Origin: Hyphomonas johnsonii MHS-2
GTDB taxonomy: Bacteria; Pseudomonadota; Alphaproteobacteria; Caulobacterales; Hyphomonadaceae
Direction: 5' to 3'
Length of the DNA: 64,000 nt
NCBI RefSeq assembly: GCF_000685275.1
Contig: NZ_ARYK01000003.1
Coordinates: 248,001 to 312,000, forward strand
Part shown: positions 52,815 to 60,771 of the stretch, in pieces
How the letters are laid out: each line of letters begins with the position of its first letter
How positions within the stretch are numbered: the first letter of the stretch is position 1
Notes under the pieces: generated by a model
Seen by the model: the letters and a program-made list of their open reading frames with translations, nothing else
The model's database searches: none
Told to the model about the DNA's origin: nothing
Program-made: the position numbers and the translations under genes

Positions 52815-53198
52815 TCAGTCCGGCGCGTCATTCATGCGTGCATCCCGGGTCAGCCGTTTCAGTTCGGCCACCGCGTCGAGATCCTCCTGGCTGAGCGCCT
52901 GGTCGGCCGCCCGCTGCCGGATCCATTCCAGGTCGTCCTGGACGCCTGCGAACAGGGCACGATAGCGTTTGCGCTCGGCGGCGAGTTCGGCCTCCGACTC
53001 GGCCGATGCCAGCACGATCGTTGCCAGCCCGTCAGACCCGTCAGGCAATTCGACGCACACGCGGCGCGTCAGGCCGAACGTGTCGGGCCCGATTTTTTGC
53101 ACCTTCAGCGAGGGGGTTTCTTCAGGGCAGGACGTCTCGGTGCGCCCGGCATCGGGCAACACGGGAAATATTTCCTGCAATCTGGCGAGTCTGATCAT
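52815..53198 (-). CDS. Internally deleted paralogue of the neighbouring PAS domain
   Basis: 127 residues from ATG 53198 (GGGGA upstream; GTG 53207 also possible). LQEIFPVLPDAG aligns with LQNIFDALPYPV of the downstream PAS-GGDEF-EAL protein, then the PAS core is missing, and IGPDTFGLTRRV, ELPDGSDGLATIVLASA continues with that protein's IGPDVYALTRKV, QLADGTTGLVGIIIASV. The C-terminal part is a coiled coil. It has no GGDEF or EAL. It may be a remnant or a short dimerisation partner of the neighbour. Confidence 0.6.
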   Translation of the reverse strand: MIRLARLQEIFPVLPDAGRTETSCPEETPSLKVQKIGPDTFGLTRRVCVELPDGSDGLATIVLASAESEAELAAERKRYRALFAGVQDDLEWIRQRAADQALSQEDLDAVAELKRLTRDARMNDAPD

Positions 53199-53248
53199 TC
53201 CCCACACACCTCGATCTTTCGAATCACTGGCTGGACGTATTTTGTTGT

Positions 53249-53266
53249 GTATAGATCAATTTATAC
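53249..53266. promoter_or_regulatory. AT-rich inverted repeat upstream of the PAS fragment gene
   Basis: GTATA and TATAC flank eight bases, about 51 bases before the start at 53198. The 496-base gap 53199-53694 shows no gene; besides this it holds the nrdB control region. Confidence 0.3.
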
Positions 53267-53637
53267 GCAACAACCGCTGGTCAGCAGTCAAGGCTGTAAT
53301 GCCCAGTATATATTGATGAATTCAGCTGCTTTTCGCGCGGCGACGACAGCCTGCGCACCAAGAGGGCGGTACATTGGCCAATCTGACCTGTCTGCCACCG
53401 GGCCTGTCGCCGCCATCTGGTCGCCCCGGTATCGGGCTGGCGCCGGGGTGAGTCAAAATGTCCCGGTCACGGCCAGCGCCTGCCGCATGCGCAGGGGGAC
53501 TCAGCCTGCCGTTTCGCGTAGGATGTGCTCAACGCGCACTGCCCGCAATGCCGTCGCCAGCGCATTTTCCTGTGGGCAGCCTGTGGACAAGTGCCGCATT
53601 TCCTACTCGTACATCTTGCGGCATTAACCTGATTGAA

Positions 53638-53653
53638 GCACTATATGTGGTGT
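53638..53653. promoter_or_regulatory. NrdR box upstream of nrdB
   Basis: GCACTATATGTGGTGT fits the NrdR consensus and differs from the nrdA box at two positions. TATAAT overlaps its right edge (53653-53658), so the box covers the likely -10. TGTGGACAA at 53582-53590 resembles a DnaA box with one mismatch. Confidence 0.82.
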
Positions 53654-53694
53654 ATAATGCTCCAGACATCGACATGAACTTCAAGGAGGCCCCC

Positions 53695-54723
53695 ATGGCT
53701 GACGGCAATTCCAATCTACCCGGCCTGCTCACACCGAGCTTTGCATACAAGCCGTTCCGATACCCGTGGGCCTATGATTTCTGGAAAAAGCAGCAGCAGG
53801 TCCACTGGATGCCTGAAGAGGTGCCTCTGGGCGAGGACTGCAAGGACTGGGCGGTCAAGCTGACCGACGGCGAACGCAACCTGCTGACCCAGATCTTCCG
53901 CTTCTTCACGCAGTCCGACATCGAGGTCGGCGCGAATTACATGACCAATTACATGCCCCTGTTCAAGCCGACAGAGGTGTCCATGATGCTGGCCAGTTTC
54001 TCCAACATGGAGACGATCCACATCGCGGCCTACGCCCTGCTGCTCGAGACGATCGGCATGCCTGACTCGGAATTCTCGGCCTTCATGGAATACCAGGAGA
54101 TGGCCGCCAAGCACGACTATCTCGGCCAGTTCGGCTGCGAGACCAATGAAGACATCGCCGTCTCGATGGCTGTCTTCGGCGCGTTCACCGAGGGCCTGCA
54201 ACTGTTCGCCAGCTTCGCCATGCTGATGAACTTCCCGCGCCTGAACAAGATGAAGGGCATGGGCCAGATCATCACCTGGTCGATCCGCGACGAGTCGCTC
54301 CACTGCGAAGGCATGATCAAGCTGTTCCACAATTTCTGCGCCGAGACCGGCGTGATGACCGACGAACTGCGCGAGAAGATCCGTGAATGCTGCCGCACGG
54401 TGGTCGCGCTTGAGGACAAGTTCATCGACCTCGCCTTCGAGGCGGGTGATATCGAGGGCATGACGCCTGACGACATCAAGAACTATATCCGCTACATCGC
54501 CGACTGGCGCCTTGGCCAGCTCAAGCTCGAGCCGATCTACGGCATCGAAAAGCACCCGCTGCCCTGGCTGTCGGAAATCCTCAACGGGGTCGAGCACGCC
54601 AACTTCTTCGAACAGCGGGCCACGGAATATTCCAAGGGTGCCACCCGCGGTGACTGGCACGGCGACGACGGCGTCTGGACGATGTTCGACAAGCGCAAAC
54701 CGGCCCCGGTTGCGGCTGAGTAG
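53695..54723 (+). CDS. nrdB: Class I ribonucleoside-diphosphate reductase, beta subunit
   Basis: 342 residues from ATG 53695 with a near-ideal AAGGAGG; the frame is open far upstream. Dimetal ligands: Asp in FFTQSDIEVG, Glu and His in METIHIAAY, Glu in FGAFTEGLQLF, and Glu/His in IRDESLHCEG. The Tyr of ETIHIAAY sits at the radical position, so it should be a tyrosyl-radical class Ia-type subunit. No ATP-cone. Works with nrdA, encoded 9 kb away, under a shared NrdR box. Confidence 0.95.
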   Translation: MADGNSNLPGLLTPSFAYKPFRYPWAYDFWKKQQQVHWMPEEVPLGEDCKDWAVKLTDGERNLLTQIFRFFTQSDIEVGANYMTNYMPLFKPTEVSMMLASFSNMETIHIAAYALLLETIGMPDSEFSAFMEYQEMAAKHDYLGQFGCETNEDIAVSMAVFGAFTEGLQLFASFAMLMNFPRLNKMKGMGQIITWSIRDESLHCEGMIKLFHNFCAETGVMTDELREKIRECCRTVVALEDKFIDLAFEAGDIEGMTPDDIKNYIRYIADWRLGQLKLEPIYGIEKHPLPWLSEILNGVEHANFFEQRATEYSKGATRGDWHGDDGVWTMFDKRKPAPVAAE

Positions 54724-54750
54724 GCCGTACGCCCCAGGCACGATTCAGAA

Positions 54751-54779
54751 AGGCCCGGCCGAAAGGTGCGGGCCTTTTT
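54751..54779 (+). terminator. Intrinsic terminator after nrdB
   Basis: AGGCCCG/CGGGCCT stem, with an inner GCC-GAAA-GGT hairpin, followed by TTTT. It is 28 bases after the nrdB stop. Confidence 0.88.
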
Positions 54780-54859
54780 GCTGTTTGCCTGTCCCCTTCA
54801 CCATCGCGCAGATGCCAACCCGTTTCGGCGAGCGCAGCCTGACCGGCGCGACCTGCGCC

Positions 54860-55486
54860 TTATTTCGGGATCGTGAATTCCAGCGGGAAGACCAGGCCCT
54901 TGACCGTCACGAACTGGCCATCGACCAGCTGTGGCACGAATTCGGCCTTCGAGACGGACCGCTCGGCCTCTCCCTTGAACACGGGGTCAGAACAGCGTGC
55001 CGAGACATTGTAGGGCTTGCCGCGCGGGTCGATCGCAAAGTCCACGTCGCAATGGCCCGTCAGGCCTCGCGCGGCGGCCTTTGACGGATAGGTCGGAACC
55101 GGCGGACGCGCCACCTGGAAGCCGCGGGAGGAAACGACAACCGGAACGATGTTCGGCAGTTTCAGGTGGGACGGCACCAGCGAGGCCGGTGCCGCGCCGG
55201 CGATGACCGGCGTCGGCAGCTTGATCGTCGATTTCGTCGCCGAAATTTGCGGCGGTGGCGGCGGTTTCGGCGCCGTATCCGCAATCGTCGGTTTGACGCG
55301 CCTGGTGGTCGGCTTGTCCGGGTCCGGCCGCTGCGGCGTGATCGTGTCCAGGATGCGTGACGGCTGCTTCACCACCGTGATCTCTTTCACGTCGATCAGC
55401 GAATTCATGATCAGGAACAGGCCGTAGGCCACTGGCAGGGCCAGAAGGGCGGCGGTCGGGGCGCGCGTGGCAGGGGTATTCAGCAT
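54860..55486 (-). CDS. TonB family protein
   Basis: 208 residues from ATG 55486 (GGAGG upstream). One N-terminal membrane helix (LLALPVAYGLFLIMNSLI), a Pro-rich periplasmic spacer (TAPKPPPPPQIS), and the C-terminal TonB domain starting PVPTYPSKAAARGLTGHCDVDFAID. Such proteins energise outer-membrane receptors with ExbBD; a second TonB elsewhere is likely because no ExbB/D are adjacent. Two Cys in the TonB domain (GHCDVD, ARCSDP) may form a disulfide. Confidence 0.9.
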   Translation of the reverse strand: MLNTPATRAPTAALLALPVAYGLFLIMNSLIDVKEITVVKQPSRILDTITPQRPDPDKPTTRRVKPTIADTAPKPPPPPQISATKSTIKLPTPVIAGAAPASLVPSHLKLPNIVPVVVSSRGFQVARPPVPTYPSKAAARGLTGHCDVDFAIDPRGKPYNVSARCSDPVFKGEAERSVSKAEFVPQLVDGQFVTVKGLVFPLEFTIPK

Positions 55487-55621
55487 CGGTGTTTCCTCCG
55501 TTTCCTGGCAGGTCGGTTTTCCGACTCTGTGATGTAATAATATATCAAAACGGGATTTTGTAAATGCCATGCCTTTCAAGCGTCGGGATTGGGGAAGAGG
55601 GCGGTCCGCCCCGCGCCTTGC

Positions 55622-56857
55622 TCAGGCGCCGCGCCGGAACGCCACGGCGCTGACCGGGTCCAGCAGCGCTGCAGCCGGGCGGCCGAGGAAGAAGCCCTGG
55701 CCCTTGCGCACGCCGAGCAGTTTCAGCGTATCCAGTTCGTTCTGCGTCTCGATGCCCTCGGCAATCACCTGCGCACTCGTCTCGCGGGCATAGAACATCA
55801 GGGCACCAACCAGCGCGCGGCGGGCCGCATCGCTGTCGACATCATGCGTCAGGCTCATGTCCAGCTTCACCACGTCGGGGCTCAGCTGCACGATATGGCG
55901 CAACGAGGAATAGCCCGCACCGGCATCGTCAATCGCCAGTTTCAGGCCGCGCCGGCGCAGCGGCTCCAGCGCCTGCAGCAGGGTGGCATAGTCATTCACC
56001 TGGGCATGCTCGGTGATTTCGAGCAGGATACGGTACAGCGGCAGGTCATCCATCAGGGCGGCAAACGCGGCGCTGACAATCGTGTCAGGTGATGCGTTCA
56101 CGGACAGGTACTGGTCGTTCGGCAGGTCTGCCAGCCTGGCCAGCGCCCGCTCCAGTGCAGCAATTTCCAGCGCTTCTGCCAGGCCCACTTCGGCTGCCTC
56201 GTTGAACCAGACATCGGGTGTGCGGATCGGCTCGTCAGTGAAGCGGGTGAGCGCCTCATAGCCGGCCGGTGTCATCTTCCCGAGATCGAAAATCGGCTGG
56301 TAGACCGGTGAGAAGGCCCCCCGCGCCAGGACGCTTTCAATCCGGTGGCGCTGTTCGGCCCGCTGTTCGTTCTCGGCCAGCTCTCTGTTGATATGGCGGG
56401 TTGCCAGGTCGGCAAACACGCGCATCGTTTCCAGGTCGCGGTCATTGAGCGTCGGGTTCGGGTCGCGGCTCAGGCAGCAGATCATGCCATAGGCGCTGCC
56501 ATCGCTCCGCAGGATCGGAATGCTCATGTGCGCGCCGATCGGAATCTGGTGCGTGATCGGCATCGACCTGGCCAGCGCATTGTCGGCCGTGTCGGCGATC
56601 AGTTCCGGCAGCCGGCCTTCCAGGACATGCCCGCAATAGACATCTGCCAGATTGTGACTGTCGCCCACCTTGGCCAATTCTTCCAGGCCCGGCGCATCGA
56701 CGCGGCGGAACACTGCCCGTCCATCGATGAATTCCGACAGGTACGCGACATCCATGCCCAGGTGCTTGCGGACGATTTCAAGTGTGGATTGAAGCAGGTC
56801 GTCGGAATCCCCGATCCGGTTCGGGATCGCGGACGTGAGAAGATCGAGGTGGGGCAT
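55622..56857 (-). CDS. GAF-EAL cyclic-di-GMP phosphodiesterase
   Basis: 411 residues from ATG 56857; the frame extends to a TTG at 56938. N-terminal GAF domain (about 10-155, with IGAHMSIPILRSDGSAYGMIC) and an EAL domain with YEALTRF, LSVNASPDTI, LEITEHAQ, IDDAGAGYSSL, VIAEGIET and GQGFFLGRP, all catalytic positions kept. No GGDEF. It should hydrolyse c-di-GMP in response to a GAF ligand. Minus strand, alone. Confidence 0.9.
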   Translation of the reverse strand: MPHLDLLTSAIPNRIGDSDDLLQSTLEIVRKHLGMDVAYLSEFIDGRAVFRRVDAPGLEELAKVGDSHNLADVYCGHVLEGRLPELIADTADNALARSMPITHQIPIGAHMSIPILRSDGSAYGMICCLSRDPNPTLNDRDLETMRVFADLATRHINRELAENEQRAEQRHRIESVLARGAFSPVYQPIFDLGKMTPAGYEALTRFTDEPIRTPDVWFNEAAEVGLAEALEIAALERALARLADLPNDQYLSVNASPDTIVSAAFAALMDDLPLYRILLEITEHAQVNDYATLLQALEPLRRRGLKLAIDDAGAGYSSLRHIVQLSPDVVKLDMSLTHDVDSDAARRALVGALMFYARETSAQVIAEGIETQNELDTLKLLGVRKGQGFFLGRPAAALLDPVSAVAFRRGA

Positions 56858-57017
56858 GAGCGCTTTCAACTGATGATAGGGACGGGGATAACGGTCTTCG
56901 CAGGCTTTGCTTTCGGGCGCATGAACCAGAAAGCGCAAATTTGCGTGATCTGTTCCGGCGCGGTCCGGCCTCGAAACGGCCTTGACGAAATCCCCGGCGC
57001 GTTCCTAGGTCGGTGCC

Positions 57018-57830
57018 ATGACGCCAGACCTTGCCGCCTATCTTGACCGCATCGGTTTTGCCGGCCCCCTGCAGGTGGACCTGGCCACGCTGACAGGCCT
57101 TAGCCGCGCCCATGTCAACGCCATCCCGTTCGAGAATCTCGATGTCCAGCTTGGCCGCCAGACAGCGCGCGGTGCAGCCGCCGTGCACGCCAAGCTGGTC
57201 GCCGGCGGTCGCGGCGGCTGGTGCTACGAGCAGAACACGCTGATGGGCTGGGCGCTCGGCGAGATCGGGTTTGACGTCACCCGCCTGTGCGCCGGCGTCA
57301 TGCGCGAACAGGCCGGTGACGGCCAGATCGGCAATCACCTCTGCCTGCGGATCGACCTGGACGGTCCGTGGCTGGTCGATGTCGGCTTCGGGTCCAGCCT
57401 TGCCGGGCCCATCCCGTTGGCGGCCGGCACGCGCCATGATGCGCCCTTCCATGTCACCCTGTCACAGACCGATGACGGCTATTGGCGCTTTGTCGAAACC
57501 CTGCACGGCGCGCCGTTCAGCTTCGACTTCATCTCTGCGCCGGCCGACGAATCCCTGCTCGATGCCACGCGCATTCGCCTCGAGACGCATGCCGCCTCGC
57601 CCTTTGTCGAGAACCTCGTCGTCCGCCGCCGCGATGGCGAACGCCACCACACCCTGCGTGGCAAGGTCCTCACCACGGCCAGCGCCGCGGGGCTGGACAA
57701 GCGCGTGCTCGCCACGGCGGATGAACTCGTCGACACGCTGGACGATGTGTTCGGTATAGAGATGGATGAAGCCGCCACGCTCTGGCCCGCCATTTCTGCG
57801 CGCCATGACGCCCTGTTCCCGGCGGCCTGA
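57018..57830 (+). CDS. nat: Arylamine N-acetyltransferase
   Basis: 270 residues. Catalytic triad Cys in VAGGRGGWCYEQN, His in GNHLCLRIDL, Asp in WLVDVGFGS, typical of bacterial NAT. It acetylates arylamines and hydrazines using acetyl-CoA. Monocistronic and convergent with UrcA. Confidence 0.93.
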   Translation: MTPDLAAYLDRIGFAGPLQVDLATLTGLSRAHVNAIPFENLDVQLGRQTARGAAAVHAKLVAGGRGGWCYEQNTLMGWALGEIGFDVTRLCAGVMREQAGDGQIGNHLCLRIDLDGPWLVDVGFGSSLAGPIPLAAGTRHDAPFHVTLSQTDDGYWRFVETLHGAPFSFDFISAPADESLLDATRIRLETHAASPFVENLVVRRRDGERHHTLRGKVLTTASAAGLDKRVLATADELVDTLDDVFGIEMDEAATLWPAISARHDALFPAA

Positions 57831-57845
57831 GAGAGAATGTGAAGT

Positions 57846-57876
57846 GAGGGGCCGCCCTTGGCCGGGACGGCCCCTC
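57846..57876. terminator. Convergent hairpin between nat and urcA-like gene
   Basis: GAGGGGCCG/CGGCCCCTC perfect nine-bp stem with a 13-base loop, no T-run. Placed between two convergent stops, so it can serve both. Confidence 0.5.
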
Positions 57877-57903
57877 CAACGCACAAGACCGGGAGGAAAT
57901 GGC

Positions 57904-58257
57904 CTAGCGTTGTCCCGAGTCGGCGAGGATCATCACCGCCTTGCTCGCGAAGACATCAGCCGTCGCCAGCCCTTCACGAACCTGCCGGTCGTGGATCTTG
58001 GCGATGGCAGCGGTTTGGATATCGGCGACGCATTTGTCATCGGTGTGATTGCCACCGAGAACCGGGACATAGGATGTGCACGCCTGGGTTGCCTTGGCCT
58101 TGATCAAGGCGAGCACCTGACGGGCGCCCGAGTCGGTCTCCAGCAGCGCCTTGTCATAGGCAATGCTGACGGTTACCGGCTTGGAGCGTTGGTCAGCGAT
58201 CGCGACCGGGCAGAGGGCAATGGCAACTGCCAGGATCGTTGCAGTAGGTTTCAACAT
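57904..58257 (-). CDS. UrcA-family exported protein
   Basis: 117 residues from ATG 58257. Signal peptide ATILAVAIALCPVAIA, then KPVTVSIAYDKALLETDSGARQVL and CTSYVPVLGG, C-terminal ADIQTAAIAKI, matching the small UrcA family of Caulobacterales/Sphingomonadales (about 100-130 residues, two cysteines). Function unknown; the family is found in the periplasm. Confidence 0.75.
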   Translation of the reverse strand: MLKPTATILAVAIALCPVAIADQRSKPVTVSIAYDKALLETDSGARQVLALIKAKATQACTSYVPVLGGNHTDDKCVADIQTAAIAKIHDRQVREGLATADVFASKAVMILADSGQR

Positions 58258-58654
58258 GGGTTCAGTCCTTAAGAGTTGGCGCCGGACAAGGCCGGCAGGA
58301 AACTCCTCCCGCAGATGACCCGTTTTCTCACAGCTCCCGGAAATACGCCCCCTCACGCATTGACCATCCGGAAGCAGCCAAGTTCATGCTGCACCGCAAC
58401 AATGTCCTCGCACACGCAGCATGGCAATCGGGGGGATTGTGAAATTTGGATCAAACCGCCGGACGGGCCTGCAATCGCCTGACATGCGGGCGCGTATGCC
58501 CAATCCTTCACCAGAAACCGGTCGCCAAAAGCCGGATTTCCGGAACATTCAGCCGCAACACCCGCGCAGCATCGCTGGCGGCCAGGGCAGGGGGCGGCGA
58601 TTCGAATTTCCGGCTCCTGCCGTCTTTGTTGCAGATCGCGGGCGTCTCGCGGCG
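58258..58654. other. Intergenic region without recognised gene
   Basis: 397 bases between the UrcA and SnoaL genes. Only an inverted repeat (CATGCTGC 58385-58392 / GCAGCATG 58416-58423) and a GC-rich hairpin near 58281-58296 are visible. Frames across it are short and not gene-like. Confidence 0.5.
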
Positions 58655-59035
58655 TCAGCCGGCGCCGCGTGCCGCACGCATCTGCGCCGGGTCGTAGAAG
58701 AATGTCTCTTCCGCGATCTTGTTGCCTCTCCAGGTCTGCCAGGCGACCTCCTCGAAGCTCGGGCCGGGGCCGTCCTTGGTCACGATGGTGAACCGCCAGC
58801 GTATGGCCACCGTATCGCCAGCCACGGCCGGGCTGGCCAGCAGTTCCGTGTCGACCCGTTCCACCCGCGCCAGCGCCGCCGCCTCATGCGCCATCAGGGC
58901 CTCGCGCCCCACGCGCGGCGGGCCCATGTTCTCCCGCATCCAGGCATCCTCGGCATACCAGTCGCGGATCGCCCCGACATGGTCCCCGCTCAGCACATGC
59001 GCCGTGAAGGCGTCCACGCTTGCTCGGTCCGGCAT
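58655..59035 (-). CDS. SnoaL-like/NTF2-fold protein
   Basis: 126 residues, RBS GGAGAAG before ATG 59035. N-terminal helices ASVDAFTAHVLSGDHVGAI, then DWYAEDAWMREN, strands VAIRWRFTIVTKDG and AWQTWRGNKIAEETFFYD match the cone-shaped NTF2/SnoaL fold. Possible enzyme or binding protein of unknown ligand. Followed by the tautomerase gene upstream on the same strand, so the pair may be co-transcribed. Confidence 0.7.
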   Translation of the reverse strand: MPDRASVDAFTAHVLSGDHVGAIRDWYAEDAWMRENMGPPRVGREALMAHEAAALARVERVDTELLASPAVAGDTVAIRWRFTIVTKDGPGPSFEEVAWQTWRGNKIAEETFFYDPAQMRAARGAG

Positions 59036-59080
59036 AATGTCTTCTCCTTGATGTGAATGCGCGGGGGCCGCGCGGGTCCG

Positions 59081-59299
59081 TCACGATGATGCAGGCGTCC
59101 TGTGCTTTTCGCGATAGGCCTCGGCCGGCAGGCCCGCAATGCCCCAGTTCTCCATCTCCACCTCGTCGATCACCACTACGGTCGTCGCGGGTGACTTGTT
59201 CAGGACACGAACCAAAAGGTCCGTGGCGCCCCGGATCAATTCGGCTTTCTGCTCGGGTGTCACGCCTTCGCGCGTCACCCTGATGTTCACATAGGGCAT
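59081..59299 (-). CDS. 4-oxalocrotonate tautomerase family protein
   Basis: 72 residues. Starts MPYVNIRVTREGVT, so Pro1 becomes the catalytic base after Met removal; VLNKSPATTVVVIDEVEMENWG is the family's second half, with the Arg/Trp-type substrate region. Small cytoplasmic tautomerase, substrate unknown. Divergent from the HxlR regulator gene, which may control it and the SnoaL gene. Confidence 0.85.
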   Translation of the reverse strand: MPYVNIRVTREGVTPEQKAELIRGATDLLVRVLNKSPATTVVVIDEVEMENWGIAGLPAEAYREKHRTPASS

Positions 59300-59355
59300 G
59301 TCGGTCTGCTCCGTTCAGGCTGGCCTCTTCGGGCCGGGGATGACCGCGACGCTAT

Positions 59356-59380
59356 CCATTGACAACCAGGTATCCAATGG
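59356..59380. promoter_or_regulatory. Inverted repeat between tautomerase and HxlR genes
   Basis: CCATTG and CAATGG with 13 bases between, overlapped by a direct repeat TATCCA (59353 and 59371). Located midway between divergent starts, so a candidate HxlR operator. Confidence 0.45.
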
Positions 59381-59425
59381 CCACTTCGAAAAACAGGTAA
59401 CCCCCCGGTAACTTGGTCACCCGTC

Positions 59426-59779
59426 ATGTCCATCAAGGTCCGCAAGAACAAGGCCCCGCCGCCGCCAGACCCCTGCATGCTCACCGAATGCATGAAGGTC
59501 ATTTCCGGCGCCTGGGCCCCGAACATCATCTGGTGGCTGCGGGCAGGGCCCCGGCGTTTCAATGAATTGCGCGTCGATATCCCGCCCATCTCGGCCAAGG
59601 TCCTGTCGGCGCGCCTCACCGAACTGGAACAGCGCGGCGTGCTGACGCGAACCGTGCGGCCAACCTCGCCGCCCTCCGTCGAATACGCGCTGACGGAGCT
59701 GGGCGCCGAACTGGTGCCGGCGCTTGAATCCCTGATCCAGGTCGGCCACCGCCTGAAGGCGCGCCGCGAGGCTGTCTGA
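59426..59779 (+). CDS. HxlR-family transcriptional regulator
   Basis: 117 residues. HxlR core: the CMLTECMKVISGAWAPNIIW helix, RFNELRVDIPPISAKVLSARL recognition helix and TLVTRTV-type wing, EYALTELGAELVP. Members often sense quinones or aldehydes through the N-terminal Cys. It is divergent from the tautomerase/SnoaL pair, the probable targets. Confidence 0.88.
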   Translation: MSIKVRKNKAPPPPDPCMLTECMKVISGAWAPNIIWWLRAGPRRFNELRVDIPPISAKVLSARLTELEQRGVLTRTVRPTSPPSVEYALTELGAELVPALESLIQVGHRLKARREAV

Positions 59780-59881
59780 CGGCGTGCCTGTCCACGCTCT
59801 GGCCGGGCGTTCTGCCCCGTCGCCACGGGGAACCGGGCTGATCTTGTCCACCCCTTTCCCGACTGTGGCAGGATCAGGGCC

Positions 59882-60580
59882 ATGACATTTCATCCCACCA
59901 CCGCCCTGCGCAGCCTGGTCGCCATTTCATGGCTACGCGCCGATTGCGCGGCCTTTGAACTGAAACGCTGGCTGGGCCTCGGCCTGACAGGCTGCAAGCC
60001 CTTCCTGCCGCGTGGCGATGCGGTTCGCCTGCGCACCGAACTGGTCCGGCTCGAGGCCCTGGTCAGGCGCCTCCTCGTGCTGATGGTGCTGGAATTGCCG
60101 CTGCCTGTGCTGCGCCCGCACGCACCGGCCACCGCCGCCGCTTCACCGCCCACAGGCCCCGGCCCGCGCAACCCGCTTGCCGCGCCTGCCTTCCGCCTGT
60201 CAGAGCCACCTGCGCGGGCCGCCGCCACGTTGCCGCCTGCAGCACCCCGGCGCATGATGACGCGCCCGCGTCTGCGCTATCTCGACCAGCCCCTGCCACC
60301 GCCGGAACCCGGCGAATGCCCGCCACGCCCGGCAGACCTTGTGCCCGTCAGGCCCCTCGTCCAGCGCCTGCGCGCCCTGTGCGCCGCCTTCCAGGATCCG
60401 GCCCCGCTGATTGCCCGCATGGCCCGGCGGCTCGCGCGCACCGGCGCCAGCACACCCGTGCTGCGAACCCGGCTCGCCCCGGTCGTCACCTCCCGCCGCC
60501 AGCCGGCCAGCCACCGCGACGCGATCCGCGAAATCCACCACACCACGCTTGCCGAACTCTCCCGCATCGACACATCCTGA
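59882..60580 (+). CDS. Hypothetical Arg/Pro/Ala-rich protein
   Basis: 232 residues. N-terminal and C-terminal helical parts flank a Pro/Ala-rich linker (about 80-150). Very high Arg content; no signal peptide or membrane helix. Codon bias matches the surroundings. Not recognised; it may be a DNA- or protein-binding factor. The 191-base gap to amn shows nothing else. Confidence 0.55.
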   Translation: MTFHPTTALRSLVAISWLRADCAAFELKRWLGLGLTGCKPFLPRGDAVRLRTELVRLEALVRRLLVLMVLELPLPVLRPHAPATAAASPPTGPGPRNPLAAPAFRLSEPPARAAATLPPAAPRRMMTRPRLRYLDQPLPPPEPGECPPRPADLVPVRPLVQRLRALCAAFQDPAPLIARMARRLARTGASTPVLRTRLAPVVTSRRQPASHRDAIREIHHTTLAELSRIDTS

Positions 60581-60771
60581 CCGGCCAGCCGCAGGGCAGG
60601 GCCTTTTGTCACTGCAACGCATGCGCATGATGGTGGCCCGCCCAGGGCCCGCGATTTCCCTTTGGGACTCGGCTGTTCCGGCACGCGGGTGCCCGAACGG
60701 ACGCGTCCCCGCACCTGCTGGTACAGCTGCGCGCCAATTGACGAGACGGCCCTTTTCCGCCATCTGGGTGC

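Noticed and set aside
58421..59056. 211-residue plus-strand frame in the UrcA-SnoaL gap
   Set aside because: Mostly overlaps the SnoaL gene antisense; the intergenic part has no coding-like composition.
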